DNA of 64,000 nucleotides from Bacteroidales bacterium. GTDB lineage: Bacteria > Bacteroidota > Bacteroidia > Bacteroidales > UBA4417. Location of the stretch: positions 1-64,000 of the forward strand of contig JADJGZ010000019.1 in assembly GCA_016707785.1 (NCBI GenBank), in the 5' to 3' direction. A model generated the notes under the pieces. It did no database searches and was not told where the DNA came from. It was given only the letters and a program-made list of their open reading frames with translations. Positions within the stretch are counted from its first letter, which is position 1. Every line of letters starts with the position of its first letter. Below are positions 16,325-26,221 of the stretch, piece after piece. Both the position numbers and the translations under genes were made by a program.

Positions 16325-19300
16325 TTATTTCTGTATAGATAATGGGACTACAAACCGGCCACTTTCATTTTCCGTTATCAGGTAATATACTGAAGAAGGC
16401 AATTCCGGCAGAACAAACTCTTTCCGGTTGATAATCTCCTGATCTTCCTGTTGTTCCCAAATCTTTTTTCCTGCCAGGTTTACCAGGTAAATGGAACTTA
16501 ACCGGGTGGCACCATTTTCTGATTCCAGGGAAAACTTCCCTTTGCATGGGTTTGGAAATACATTAAATACAGGGCCACTGTTTTCTTCAGGGAAATAGAT
16601 ACGTAATGTTTTCTCCACAGAACATCCCTGCATATTGGTTACTCTTAGGGTAAGTGTTTTAGTCCCTCTCTCCGCGCCTGCCGAATCTACCTGAATGGAT
16701 GGTGTGGCTATATTCCCGGGAAGCCAGAGATATTCATAAGCATCGGATGAAGTAGCATCCAAAACCATAGAATTGCCTTGCATAACAACGGTATCTGAAG
16801 GAAGCTGAATTCCTGGTAAGGGAACCGGAAATATAAGAACTTCATGGGTTTGCACCTGGCAATGGTCAAAACCTGAGATTCGCATTCGAAGGCGGGTTTC
16901 TCCCTGTTCAATATCCATTGGGCCGGGAACATATGACGGGGAAACCAGTGAAGGATCATTAAACTGCCCATCACCATCGGTTTCCCATTGAATACTGTTA
17001 TAATTCAGAGCCCAGGCTTCCGGTTGAAATTCCTGTCCGGCACAAACAACCTGCCCCTCTCCGGCATAGGATTGTGTTGGGCTGTGAATGGGTAAACTTA
17101 TATCATCCAGCCATGCACCATAAGCTTGAGAAGTATTATTATCAGAACTCACAAAAATCCATTCGAGCAAGTGATGTCCCGGTTCAATATCAAAGGTTGA
17201 ATATTCCCATTCCGAATTGCCCCTGATCTCCATTTTATTCTGTCCATCAATTCTGAAAAATAACCTTCCATACCCGCCGGCAGTGTTTAACTTAGACCAA
17301 AATCCTACAAAATCACAGTACTCAACAATACACGGATAGATTAAAAAGGAAGAATCTCCATCAGAAATAAAACCTGATCTTGCCGATTGCAGTCCATTAA
17401 AGACTGTTTCTGTATCAATCAGCCATCCCGCAGAACCTGCAGCTTCCCATTTTATATCGCTTCCCGACCAGTTTTCAAAATCTTCATCCGGGCCATAAAT
17501 GGTTGTAAATTCCAATATCTCACCTGGCGCTGTTCCAAAGTCATTCACTGCGTCTACACGCCAGTAATAAGTTGTCTCATAGTTAAGGTGGGAAGGTAAC
17601 TGATAGCTATTATCAGTCAATACTACTCCATTCAAAAGATTCGTAGGGGGATTGTCGGTTCCGAGGTAAAGAACATAATGATCAGGGATACCTCCTGATC
17701 CGGAATCCCATTTTATGGTTGCTGAAATAGGGTTTCTTTCACTATGATTAACCGGGTAAGCGTTACTGATAGAAGTAGGTAGTTTAATCACCGGAATCAT
17801 GCATGAATAAGGCATTTGATTGAATGCTGTTACAGTAAGAAGAACAGAATCATCAGCTATCGGTTGAAAAAACTGAATTACAGTTGAGCCTTCACTGAGG
17901 ATCGCGTTCCCAATTAAGGTTCCATGAGCTGTAAGTGAAGCAATTCCATTTTTTTCGGGTGTCTTTAATGAAAAAGATGATCTCCCGTAGCCTATAAAAG
18001 CATCATGAGAAACGGATAACTGAGTCGGGGTAGCTGTTCGAATCTGTAAAGAAGGATCTCCAAACAGAATCCATGTATCTGTAATTGCTTTCCCTGCATC
18101 TCCATAAATATTATTCATCCGGTTCATACCTGCAATGGCAATCCCGCCAAAAGTGCGTCCCCCGGTATTTGAACCAATCTGGGTGATTTGTCTGATCATT
18201 TCATCCTGCCCTTCCATAGGAGGATAGGTAGTCTGAGATCCTGATGCCATAAGGCATGCTACTGCACCCAGTGGCTCCCCATTATCCTTTGAAGCCCTCA
18301 TCCAGGTTTCTGCCAAACAGGATGCCCCGGCGAAATTCCCTGTTTCACAGGCTGCTGAAATAATAAATGGATACATCCCGGGATTATCAATCATGCTGAT
18401 CACTGACCGGGTAATCTTAGCAGTAGCCCATGTTGTAGTGGAACCATGACCGGCATAGATAATACAGCCGGTTCCTTCGTTAAAAGCTTTTAAAACTTCT
18501 GAGGTTTCAGGATCTTCCTCTTTATCTGTGCCCCCCTGGCTCCCATCAAAAAACTCATCGGTGCGGGTGTAAGTGAATGAAGTGAGATCCTTCATAAGGT
18601 TCCTGATATGCTGATAATCAGCTTCTCCGTCATCACCAGGGCTCAGTGTTGATGCAATACCGGTAACCCTTGAGATCCAATCGTTTCCAATCTCAGGATC
18701 AGATTCATACTGAATTGTCTTTTTGACCATGCTTTCAACTTCATCAGAAGAAGAGGCAGAAAACCTTCCGACTAAAATATCAGGATACCGGTCGTTACCA
18801 GCGATATAAGCAAATGAGTTATCGGAAGCCCCATAAGGCAGCATAATGGTCGGGACTTTATCTGCATCCCCTACAAGTAGCAGATAAACGAGATCCCCCT
18901 TTTCGTAATAGTAATTCTTTATAAAATCAGACAGTTGAGTTGCATCTGTAAATAGGGATGCATCCACCAGTTCCACCCTGATACCACATTTAAGTTTCCA
19001 ATCAATAAAAGGTTCCATCGCCTGGCTGAATTCGGCAGGACAAATCACCAGCATTCTTCCGGATTCAGAAGTCTGAAGACCTGATTTAACAGAGGGATAG
19101 GAGTAACTGTTCAGCAGTGAAGAGTGAAATCCGGGGATAGATTTTATGTTCTGGTCGTCAATGGAAAGGGGATTGTCATTCAGATTACCATCGATGGAAA
19201 TCCGGGCATCTATTTCGTAGAATACCCTTAAAACCTTAGTAACCGGGTTATACTGGAAGGGGAAAAACTGCAATGACTGGCACCTTTTTTCGCGGCTGAT

Positions 19301-19777
19301 ATAAGGCTGATCTGTTTCAGTAAAGTTCCCCGGGTAAAAAGCATCCTGCATGTAACATTCATTGAATACAACCTGATCAGTCCCGGGAACGTGCAGTATA
19401 TTACCGGCAGAAGGAGCAATTTCGATATCATTGAACTCCTCATACTTTGAACTTATAATCTGGATGGAATATGAACCTGAGCTGGGAAGCTGAAGGGAAG
19501 TAGAAATTTTCGGAACATCAGGACATCCTTCTCTTAACATTGGGAAAGCACCTTCCAGGGTAGGGACTTCAAATTGTTTCCCATTGATCAGTTTTTGCTC
19601 AAGGTTAAAGCCTTGAAACCTAATCGTAATAAGGCCTCCATTGGCACTCCCATTAAAATGAACAAGGGCCATCTCCGCTTTTGGGGTCCCGAGGGGAACC
19701 CAATTCGCAGAAACAGCCCTTGACGAGTATACGAGTAAGAGAGCTAGGAAGAGTAAGAGAGTAATCCTGGATGTCAT
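16325..19777 (-). CDS. C25 (gingipain-family) cysteine peptidase, T9SS cargo
   Basis: 1150 residues. Signal peptide (to about 24), then a propeptide typical of the family with the FQYNPVTKVLRVFYEID signature. The catalytic C25 domain (about 240-595) has the dyad His444 (IIYAGHGSTTTW) and Cys477 (SAACETGNF), 33 residues apart, and a third landmark SCLAETWMRA. It is followed by an Ig-like strand domain, a fibronectin-III-like domain (TYYWRVDAVNDFGT), a cleaved-adhesin-like jelly roll (LEWIFVSSDNNTSQAYGAWL), a PKD-like segment and a T9SS type-A sorting domain (FNVFPNPCKGKF). It should be a cell-surface endopeptidase. Arg or Lys preference cannot be read with confidence. It lies directly upstream of the PPAD-like gene on the same strand, separated by the small RNA. 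A near-consensus -7 box (TACTTTTTG) lies about 45 bp upstream. Confidence 0.93.
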   Translation of the reverse strand: MTSRITLLLFLALLLVYSSRAVSANWVPLGTPKAEMALVHFNGSANGGLITIRFQGFNLEQKLINGKQFEVPTLEGAFPMLREGCPDVPKISTSLQLPSSGSYSIQIISSKYEEFNDIEIAPSAGNILHVPGTDQVVFNECYMQDAFYPGNFTETDQPYISREKRCQSLQFFPFQYNPVTKVLRVFYEIDARISIDGNLNDNPLSIDDQNIKSIPGFHSSLLNSYSYPSVKSGLQTSESGRMLVICPAEFSQAMEPFIDWKLKCGIRVELVDASLFTDATQLSDFIKNYYYEKGDLVYLLLVGDADKVPTIMLPYGASDNSFAYIAGNDRYPDILVGRFSASSSDEVESMVKKTIQYESDPEIGNDWISRVTGIASTLSPGDDGEADYQHIRNLMKDLTSFTYTRTDEFFDGSQGGTDKEEDPETSEVLKAFNEGTGCIIYAGHGSTTTWATAKITRSVISMIDNPGMYPFIISAACETGNFAGASCLAETWMRASKDNGEPLGAVACLMASGSQTTYPPMEGQDEMIRQITQIGSNTGGRTFGGIAIAGMNRMNNIYGDAGKAITDTWILFGDPSLQIRTATPTQLSVSHDAFIGYGRSSFSLKTPEKNGIASLTAHGTLIGNAILSEGSTVIQFFQPIADDSVLLTVTAFNQMPYSCMIPVIKLPTSISNAYPVNHSERNPISATIKWDSGSGGIPDHYVLYLGTDNPPTNLLNGVVLTDNSYQLPSHLNYETTYYWRVDAVNDFGTAPGEILEFTTIYGPDEDFENWSGSDIKWEAAGSAGWLIDTETVFNGLQSARSGFISDGDSSFLIYPCIVEYCDFVGFWSKLNTAGGYGRLFFRIDGQNKMEIRGNSEWEYSTFDIEPGHHLLEWIFVSSDNNTSQAYGAWLDDISLPIHSPTQSYAGEGQVVCAGQEFQPEAWALNYNSIQWETDGDGQFNDPSLVSPSYVPGPMDIEQGETRLRMRISGFDHCQVQTHEVLIFPVPLPGIQLPSDTVVMQGNSMVLDATSSDAYEYLWLPGNIATPSIQVDSAGAERGTKTLTLRVTNMQGCSVEKTLRIYFPEENSGPVFNVFPNPCKGKFSLESENGATRLSSIYLVNLAGKKIWEQQEDQEIINRKEFVLPELPSSVYYLITENESGRFVVPLSIQK

Positions 19778-19900
19778 CCTGGTGTACTGTTTGCCTATGT
19801 ATTCGTTTATAGTCAGATAAGCAAAAAGTAATAGGCTAAATCAACAATTTTTTCTATTATTTCATAATGTGTAAAGATTCTAAACAATATTATAACCAAT

Positions 19901-19936
19901 AAAAAAGGGGAACCGGCCTTGTATGACCGGTTCCCC
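19901..19936 (-). terminator. intrinsic terminator of the large C25 gene
   Basis: A 10-bp perfect stem GGGGAACCGG / CCGGTTCCCC (19907-19916 and 19927-19936) is followed on the minus strand by T6. It sits 26 bp after the stop of the 1616-residue peptidase gene and separates it from the next C25 gene. Confidence 0.9.
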
Positions 19937-19962
19937 TAAAAATCAATGTCAAATATTTAATT

Positions 19963-22900
19963 TTACCTGACGATAAACCTTGAAGAAGCAGCTCCTTCTT
20001 TTGATTCCACTTTTAATGTATAACTGCCTGCGCTTAGTTTAAGGTGCATATTCTCCTGGAATTTTCCATCACATACAACATCATTCCTCTCAAACACCTT
20101 CATACCTGAGGCATTCAGGATGCTTATGCTGAGATTTTCCTTGCCAGGAGTGGTAATTGTAAGTTTGAAATCACCGTTATTAGGATTGGGGGTAACTCCA
20201 ACTCCAATGTTACCTGGAGTTTCTATCAGTCCTAATGAACTGAAGACCCTTGTGGTAATGGATTCTGACCATGAACTTTCACCGCAATCGTTGGATGTTT
20301 TTACATTGATGGTGGCATTACCACGATAATCTGCATTCCATGTTACAGTGGCTGAGGCTCCGTTTCCGGCGATGATTCCGGCTTCTGCGGGCAGCACCTG
20401 CCAGGTGTAGTCATTACCAGCAACAGCAGTAACGCTGTAATCGGAAGTTCCCAGGCTGTATAGGTCAACTTCAGCAACACCAAGTGGAATTGCTGGAATA
20501 ACGGGCAACATAGAAACAACAACAATTCCAGTCGCTGATTTTTCGCATAAGGTAGCGTCATTACTTTCCATCAGGACCAGGTTATAAGTTCCCGGTACAT
20601 CCCAACTGATAGTAACTTCATTCGTATTCTGACCTGATACAATGGTTGCTCCTCCTGCATCCCAGGTATAGGTATGTCCAGTAACAGCTGCAGTAGTGTA
20701 GGTCTTGGAACTACCGGAGCAGAGAGCCATTTCACCGTTAATTGCCGGTGTTGGCAAAGGATTGATTGTCACAGAAGTTTCGGCTAATGATGAACAATCA
20801 AATGGTGTTGATTCCAGCACAGAAACAATACCGTTTCCACTTGTACCCCAGTTTACATGGATCTCGTTGGTTCCGGCACCGGAAACAATTTCTCCACCTG
20901 TTACATTCCATTCGAAACTATTTGAAGTAGCCGGGACACTGTAAATAACATCCTGACCGGATTCACACACTGAACTGAGGCCAGTCATTACTGGAGCAGG
21001 CAATGGGTGTACCAATAGTTCAATACTTGATACAGCAGGGTCGCAAGCCTGGTTGGAAGCTATCAGCGAAAGTGTAACCGAACCCGTTATAGCATCCTGT
21101 TCAGAAGGAATATACACTGGGTTTAAGATATGGATATCATTAAAAGTACCCGTTCCACTGGTGGTCCATGTAAGGTTTGTAGAATTGTTGGCAATAGCAA
21201 CAGCTAATGATACTCCTTCTCCATAGCATACTGATTGGTTGGGCCCGGCATAAGCATAAGGAGGTTGCTGGAAGGTAAGGGTCATGTCATCAGAAGAATT
21301 TCCAGAGACGCCTGTAACGCTTAGTGAAAGCACAATACTACCTGCTGTAATATCTGCAGCACTGGGTGTATAAATAGGGTCAAGTATAGCAGGATTGCTA
21401 AAGGTACCTGTACCTGTGGTTGTCCAGGCTACAGTGGAATAATTGGCAGCATTTCCCTGGCATTGATATACTCCGCTTTCACAGATAAAATCATCAGCCC
21501 CGGCATAAGAAGTGGTAATCAGGGGCACAGGGAAGATAATGAAATCGAGCCATGCACAGTCACTTCCACCTACTCCGGTTCCATCTTTGCTATAAACCCA
21601 TTTGAAAGTATGGTTTCCGGCTGAAACCGGGATCGCAGCTTTGGACCAGTTGACATTTCCTGTATAAGAAGCTTTCAACACATTATCAATATAGAACTTC
21701 AGGAAATCCTTGCTTGTTTCGCTTGAAACTTTGTAAGTGAACCGCAGGCTATCATTGGTAGGAACATTGTATTGAATAATCAGCTGTGAACTCGATGAAT
21801 TATTGATGGTACCCGATTTTGCTGAATAGTTTCCTTCATATGGGCCCATATTAGTAATGGTCCAGGGCAGGTTTCCTCCTGAAGTCCATGGGAATTTAGT
21901 GAAATCACCTGTTTCCCAATCTTCAACGATAAGGCCGACCTGCATATTAAAGGTCTTAACGGCAGAGTATTCCCCGGAAGTTACTGTATAGATCAGGTCG
22001 ACAGGTAAACCGGCCGGAGCCAATGGGTTCACTGTCACATTAAAAACAGCCTGCACAGATCCAAGTGGGTTTATATTTCCAAGGGTAAAGGATGAATTGT
22101 TAAGTGTAAGGAACCCGGAAGTGAGTGACAGGCTGCTCATAGCATCCAGAGCCATTGAAAGCCCGGTGTTATTGGTATTGATTTTCACATCCACTGTTTC
22201 ACCGGCATCGAAGCGGCCATTTCCATTTCCACCCTGTGCATCATCAATAATGATGGTTCCGACATTCAGAGTAGGTGCCCAGCACTCAACCATCATATAA
22301 CTGGTCCAGGTATCAGTGCCATTGGTAGCGGTAACAGTAGCAATTACTGAATGCATATTAGGCACATTATTAGCAATTTGCACCCTGAAACCATCGGCAA
22401 CTGTTTTTATTTCCTGGGCAGGAACAGTACCATAATCTTCAGTATTATCTATGAAAGAGATGAATGGGTCAACCAATTGCACACTAACGATTGTATTTTC
22501 TGAAGCTGAATTCCCAAGGTTTTTTTCTGCCAATGCGAGGAAAGCATCTTCACCTGTATCCAGATGTTGATTGTTATTTCCATTCGGGTCATTCACCAGG
22601 TAGGATTCTGTAACAACATAAGGACCTTCGGGAGATATTACCAGGAATTCGGAGTAATGCCTGTAATGATCCTGCATAGTTGCAACCACTTTAACAGTTG
22701 CTCCAATGGGAACAGAACTGATTGGGATGGCAACAGGGCCTCCGGTTGCTGTTCCTGTTCCTACAATTTGTCCGTTATAGGTAAAAGCGATAAAAGCCCC
22801 TTCATCAGCTGTAACATCAAATGTAGTTGCACTGCTGATCATGATCTGAGCATGGGTGACATTTATTTGTTGTGGGACTTCAGTAAACAATGTAAGGAAA

Positions 22901-24813
22901 GCATCTCCGTGATGATGGAATAAATTGTATGTAACCTCTTTATTCCCTGTATTATATGGCCATGAAGATTGTTGAAGGAAATATTTACCCGCGCAGTTTC
23001 CAAAAGCAGGCAATACACCGCGTTGTTCGTACATAGCGCCATAAGCAGGCATAAAATCAGGCCACATATTATCATAGAAACCCCAAACGTAGGTATCGTT
23101 CACAAAAGAGTAGGATGTTTCTGAGGCAGCCAGGATCCCGACAGCACCGGCAAATTGGTTGTTGTAGGTATACCTGTGGAATTTTTCAGCAAAACACTCT
23201 GAGGTCCAGTTGTACTTACCGGTGAGACAGTTCACTGACATGATGTAGGAGAGTTTTCCCACGTTTGTCAGGTTGCTGATACTGGAATTAGTATAGGAAG
23301 GTTCTCCCCATCCTGTTTCCATTCCATGATCACGGTGTTGTAGAATAAAGGCACCTGCATTCAGGGCATTATTGACATCAGTAGCTGTACCGCCATCCCA
23401 ATCACCTAATTCCTGGGGAGTTGCAGGAATATAATCCAAACCATTAGGCCCAAAATAATTAACAACCGTATTTGTATTGGTTGCTGTTGACCAATAATCC
23501 ACATTTGGATTACCCTCATAAACGGCATTGATTCGAACCGGAGCTTTCCCAAGTTGATTTTTCCAGAATCCACCAATCACCTCCGAACAAATCTGGAACC
23601 ATCTTTCTGTCTGCCAACCGAGAGCTGTAACTGGTTTGAGATAAAAATCGGGATCAGTTGGAGGTTCCATTTCATACCCTTTGAACTTCTGAACCATAAT
23701 CTTCAGCTGGTTGTCATTGTTTGCTGTCATACGAGCGAAGACAATTTCAGGCATATCATCATTATCAACATCTGCATAGATATTATCGGATACACAATAG
23801 TTATCCCAGATAGGAGAAGTAATACTATTAGTGGCATCAGTTCCATAATCAGCCATAAGGAGAACAGCAACAGGCGGTATATCCCAGGTATTATAGGCAT
23901 TATTGATATAATTCTCTATGATAGTAGCAGTATTCCCTCCTACTTGCTGCAGGGTAACGATTCCGGTCAGGATTCCTTGTTCGGTGCGGAAAGCTTTAAT
24001 GGTATCGGCCCATTTTTTGAAAATGGGATCATTCGGAACAATGATCAGGTATTCGAAGCCAACATCTTCGCTGGCAGCGCGGCTTGCGGCTTGCTTATTA
24101 TAATCTATTGCAGGTAAAATTTCAGGGTTCAGGATATTGTCCTTGATAATAGGATCCCAATAACGGTTACGAAGCCGGTTTTCACCAAATTCGCCAGAAC
24201 CACCTGTGAAAGTTACATTTACCTTTATATCGCGATATACGATCAACTCCTTGGTAACAGGATTATACTGCCAGGGGGTAAAATTGATGAGAACTACATC
24301 CACGCCCCTCATTTTCCTTGATCCGGAAATCATTACCGGCTGTGCTGGAAAGAAAGCATTTTTGGAATAAATGCTCATATTTTTATTGTATTGCATCGGC
24401 CCTCTCTCTGTTTCAAGAGGAATGCGGGGTGCAGGTGCCACTTCAATATTCTGGAAAGTTTGTGTCCTCACACCGGTTATTTCTATATGAGCGGTTGCCC
24501 CATAAGGGATAGCCACATACCTGCTGATGGATGGAAGATTAGGAGCTCCTTCATCATTCTGAAGGATATTTCCAGGTAGTTCAATCTCTTTCATCGACTC
24601 ACCATTGATGATTCGTTCCTGGAAATTGAATTCTTTTACCGAAAAATTAAGAGTAACACCATTGGCACTCTGCTGAAGCATTGTTATCCCCTGGTTTCCC
24701 CAACTATCGGTATAGGTAACCTTTTCTGCCATCGAAAAGAATGGGGCCAAAAAGATCAAAATCATTACCAAACCTGGGAAGAGGTTCGAAAAAGTAGTTT
24801 TCTTAAGGTTCAT
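19963..24813 (-). CDS. large multidomain C25 (gingipain-family) peptidase, T9SS cargo
   Basis: 1616 residues. Signal peptide to about 29, then a propeptide with the WQYNPVTKELIVYRDIKV signature. The C25 catalytic domain (about 250-680) has His496 (QHRDHGMETGWG) and Cys529 (SVNCLTGKYNW), again 33 apart, and ECFAEKF. Two CARDB/Ig-like repeats follow, each with a calcium-type loop (NDPNGNNNQHLDTGED and DDAQGGNGNGRFDAGE). Next come a jelly-roll module starting GLIVEDWETGDFTKFPWT, several PKD-like repeats (YAGADDFICESG, YAGPNQSVCYGEG) and a T9SS sorting domain ending SSRFIVR. The CARDB, jelly-roll and PKD block is shared with the two propeller proteins at 26-34 kb. Expected role: surface-attached endopeptidase with binding modules. 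It is flanked by its own terminator and a TAATTTCG box upstream. Confidence 0.93.
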   Translation of the reverse strand: MNLKKTTFSNLFPGLVMILIFLAPFFSMAEKVTYTDSWGNQGITMLQQSANGVTLNFSVKEFNFQERIINGESMKEIELPGNILQNDEGAPNLPSISRYVAIPYGATAHIEITGVRTQTFQNIEVAPAPRIPLETERGPMQYNKNMSIYSKNAFFPAQPVMISGSRKMRGVDVVLINFTPWQYNPVTKELIVYRDIKVNVTFTGGSGEFGENRLRNRYWDPIIKDNILNPEILPAIDYNKQAASRAASEDVGFEYLIIVPNDPIFKKWADTIKAFRTEQGILTGIVTLQQVGGNTATIIENYINNAYNTWDIPPVAVLLMADYGTDATNSITSPIWDNYCVSDNIYADVDNDDMPEIVFARMTANNDNQLKIMVQKFKGYEMEPPTDPDFYLKPVTALGWQTERWFQICSEVIGGFWKNQLGKAPVRINAVYEGNPNVDYWSTATNTNTVVNYFGPNGLDYIPATPQELGDWDGGTATDVNNALNAGAFILQHRDHGMETGWGEPSYTNSSISNLTNVGKLSYIMSVNCLTGKYNWTSECFAEKFHRYTYNNQFAGAVGILAASETSYSFVNDTYVWGFYDNMWPDFMPAYGAMYEQRGVLPAFGNCAGKYFLQQSSWPYNTGNKEVTYNLFHHHGDAFLTLFTEVPQQINVTHAQIMISSATTFDVTADEGAFIAFTYNGQIVGTGTATGGPVAIPISSVPIGATVKVVATMQDHYRHYSEFLVISPEGPYVVTESYLVNDPNGNNNQHLDTGEDAFLALAEKNLGNSASENTIVSVQLVDPFISFIDNTEDYGTVPAQEIKTVADGFRVQIANNVPNMHSVIATVTATNGTDTWTSYMMVECWAPTLNVGTIIIDDAQGGNGNGRFDAGETVDVKINTNNTGLSMALDAMSSLSLTSGFLTLNNSSFTLGNINPLGSVQAVFNVTVNPLAPAGLPVDLIYTVTSGEYSAVKTFNMQVGLIVEDWETGDFTKFPWTSGGNLPWTITNMGPYEGNYSAKSGTINNSSSSQLIIQYNVPTNDSLRFTYKVSSETSKDFLKFYIDNVLKASYTGNVNWSKAAIPVSAGNHTFKWVYSKDGTGVGGSDCAWLDFIIFPVPLITTSYAGADDFICESGVYQCQGNAANYSTVAWTTTGTGTFSNPAILDPIYTPSAADITAGSIVLSLSVTGVSGNSSDDMTLTFQQPPYAYAGPNQSVCYGEGVSLAVAIANNSTNLTWTTSGTGTFNDIHILNPVYIPSEQDAITGSVTLSLIASNQACDPAVSSIELLVHPLPAPVMTGLSSVCESGQDVIYSVPATSNSFEWNVTGGEIVSGAGTNEIHVNWGTSGNGIVSVLESTPFDCSSLAETSVTINPLPTPAINGEMALCSGSSKTYTTAAVTGHTYTWDAGGATIVSGQNTNEVTISWDVPGTYNLVLMESNDATLCEKSATGIVVVSMLPVIPAIPLGVAEVDLYSLGTSDYSVTAVAGNDYTWQVLPAEAGIIAGNGASATVTWNADYRGNATINVKTSNDCGESSWSESITTRVFSSLGLIETPGNIGVGVTPNPNNGDFKLTITTPGKENLSISILNASGMKVFERNDVVCDGKFQENMHLKLSAGSYTLKVESKEGAASSRFIVR

Positions 24814-24872
24814 GTGGTTTGTTTTTGAACAAGTTAGAAAAGAAGGATGAAAACTTGTTAGAGATTACAGCA

Positions 24873-24880
24873 CGAAATTA
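24873..24880 (-). promoter_or_regulatory. putative -7 box of the 1616-residue peptidase gene
   Basis: TAATTTCG on the minus strand fits TAnnTTTG/TTCG and lies about 60 bp before the ATG. The 167-bp region between this gene and the divergent GT87 gene must hold both promoters. No clear box was found for GT87. Confidence 0.35.
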
Positions 24881-24980
24881 TATAAAAATTGTATTTTTCG
24901 ACAGTTTTCTGTCACAGAAACAATGATTTATGATAATTTAGAAGCATTAAAAATAATAGATTTTTCACTTTTAAGCCTCC

Positions 24981-26210
24981 ATGGAAAAATCAGGTCCTGG
25001 CATTGAAAATGTTAGTAATAGAAACAGGAATATCACTCTCATTTTACTGGGATCTATTATTGTTATAGTTTTGATTATTAGTTACTTAAAATATAGTGCG
25101 GGTCCTAAAATTTTTCATGAAGGGGGCATTTCCTATACTCATTATAATAATTATATCATATTCAAATCCTCTTCATCTCATTTGCTGGAAGGTAAGAATC
25201 TCTATCAGCGCTATCCGGCTGAACATTGGGATCTTTTTAAGTACAGTCCGAGTTTTGCACTATTCATGCGCTTTTTTGCCATGTTCCCGGATTTAATCGG
25301 ACTGATTTTATGGAATCTGTTGAATGTGCTGGTATTTGTTTTTGCCTTAAAAAAGATTGCTATCTATCCCAGGAACCAAGTCATTCTTTTTGCAATATTT
25401 CTTATCCCTGAGCTGATCAACTCAGTTCAGAATTCTCAAAGCAATGCATTAATTGCTGGTTTGCTGCTTTATGCGTTTATATTCCTGGAGAAAAAGCACA
25501 TCGCCCTGGCAAGCCTGATGATCGTGCTAAGCATATTTATCAAATTATTCGGAATCGTTGCCCTGGCATTATTCCTTTTATATCCTCAGAAGCTGAAAGC
25601 TTTTTTCTGGACCCTTGGTTGGAGTATTTTACTTATAATACTCCCTTTACTGGTGGTTCCGGTAGGACAACTTTCGGACCAGTACCAGTTCTGGCTTGAT
25701 TTATTAAGGAATGATCATACAGGATCATACGGACTTTCGGTAGCCGGTTGGCTTCATTCATGGTTTGGTATTGAACATAAATCACTTGTATTCCTGTTAG
25801 GAGTAATCCTCTTTCTTGTTCCCCTGGCTTTTTACCGGAACTACAGTTCAAAGTTGTTCAGATTACTCTTCCTTTCTTCCATCCTGGTATGGATTGTAAT
25901 CTTTAACCATAAAGCGGAATCACCAACTTTTATCATTGCACTTACCGGTATTGGGATTTGGTATTTCTCTCAGCCTTTTAATAAGCTCAACACAGCACTA
26001 TTTATCCTGGCTTTTATATTCACTGCTTTACTATCTACAGAATTGTTTCCTTCAGATTTCAGAACCGGCTTTGCAAAGAGCCATGCCATTAAAGCAGTTC
26101 CTTGTTTCATCATCTGGCTAAAAACCATATGGGATCTCATTATGATCAAGCCAATAAATAACAACAATCCCGCTGCTGACAATAGCAACAGCGGGATTGT
26201 GTCATCCTGA
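24981..26210 (+). CDS. GT87-type (DUF2029) membrane glycosyltransferase
   Basis: 409 residues with about ten transmembrane helices, in the pattern of GT-C enzymes of family GT87. The first helix is at about 18-40. The loop after it carries FKSSSSHLLEGKNLYQRYP and FKYSPSFALFMR, typical of the family, and SVQNSQSNALIAGLLLY starts a middle helix. Such enzymes move a sugar (often mannose) from a polyprenyl-phosphate donor to lipid or glycan acceptors on the outer face of the inner membrane. It is an isolated plus-strand gene within minus-strand T9SS cargo genes, convergent with the propeller protein. The last 15 codons coincide with a strong hairpin that probably ends transcription. Confidence 0.8.
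   Translation: MEKSGPGIENVSNRNRNITLILLGSIIVIVLIISYLKYSAGPKIFHEGGISYTHYNNYIIFKSSSSHLLEGKNLYQRYPAEHWDLFKYSPSFALFMRFFAMFPDLIGLILWNLLNVLVFVFALKKIAIYPRNQVILFAIFLIPELINSVQNSQSNALIAGLLLYAFIFLEKKHIALASLMIVLSIFIKLFGIVALALFLLYPQKLKAFFWTLGWSILLIILPLLVVPVGQLSDQYQFWLDLLRNDHTGSYGLSVAGWLHSWFGIEHKSLVFLLGVILFLVPLAFYRNYSSKLFRLLFLSSILVWIVIFNHKAESPTFIIALTGIGIWYFSQPFNKLNTALFILAFIFTALLSTELFPSDFRTGFAKSHAIKAVPCFIIWLKTIWDLIMIKPINNNNPAADNSNSGIVSS
26164..26200. terminator. hairpin within the GT87 3' end, likely shared terminator
   Basis: A perfect 12-bp stem ACAATCCCGCTG / CAGCGGGATTGT (26164-26175 and 26189-26200) lies 10 bp before the GT87 stop and 22 bp from the end of the convergent gene. A T-rich tract (GGTTTTTACC) follows on the plus strand, offset by about 16 bp. 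The C-terminal residues NPAADNSNSGIVS of the transferase are encoded by it. Confidence 0.6.
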
Positions 26211-26221
26211 AAAGTTGGTTT

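Noticed and set aside
22564..24117. Plus-strand open frames within the 1616-residue peptidase gene
   Set aside because: They are antisense shadows of a long, well-supported minus-strand gene.
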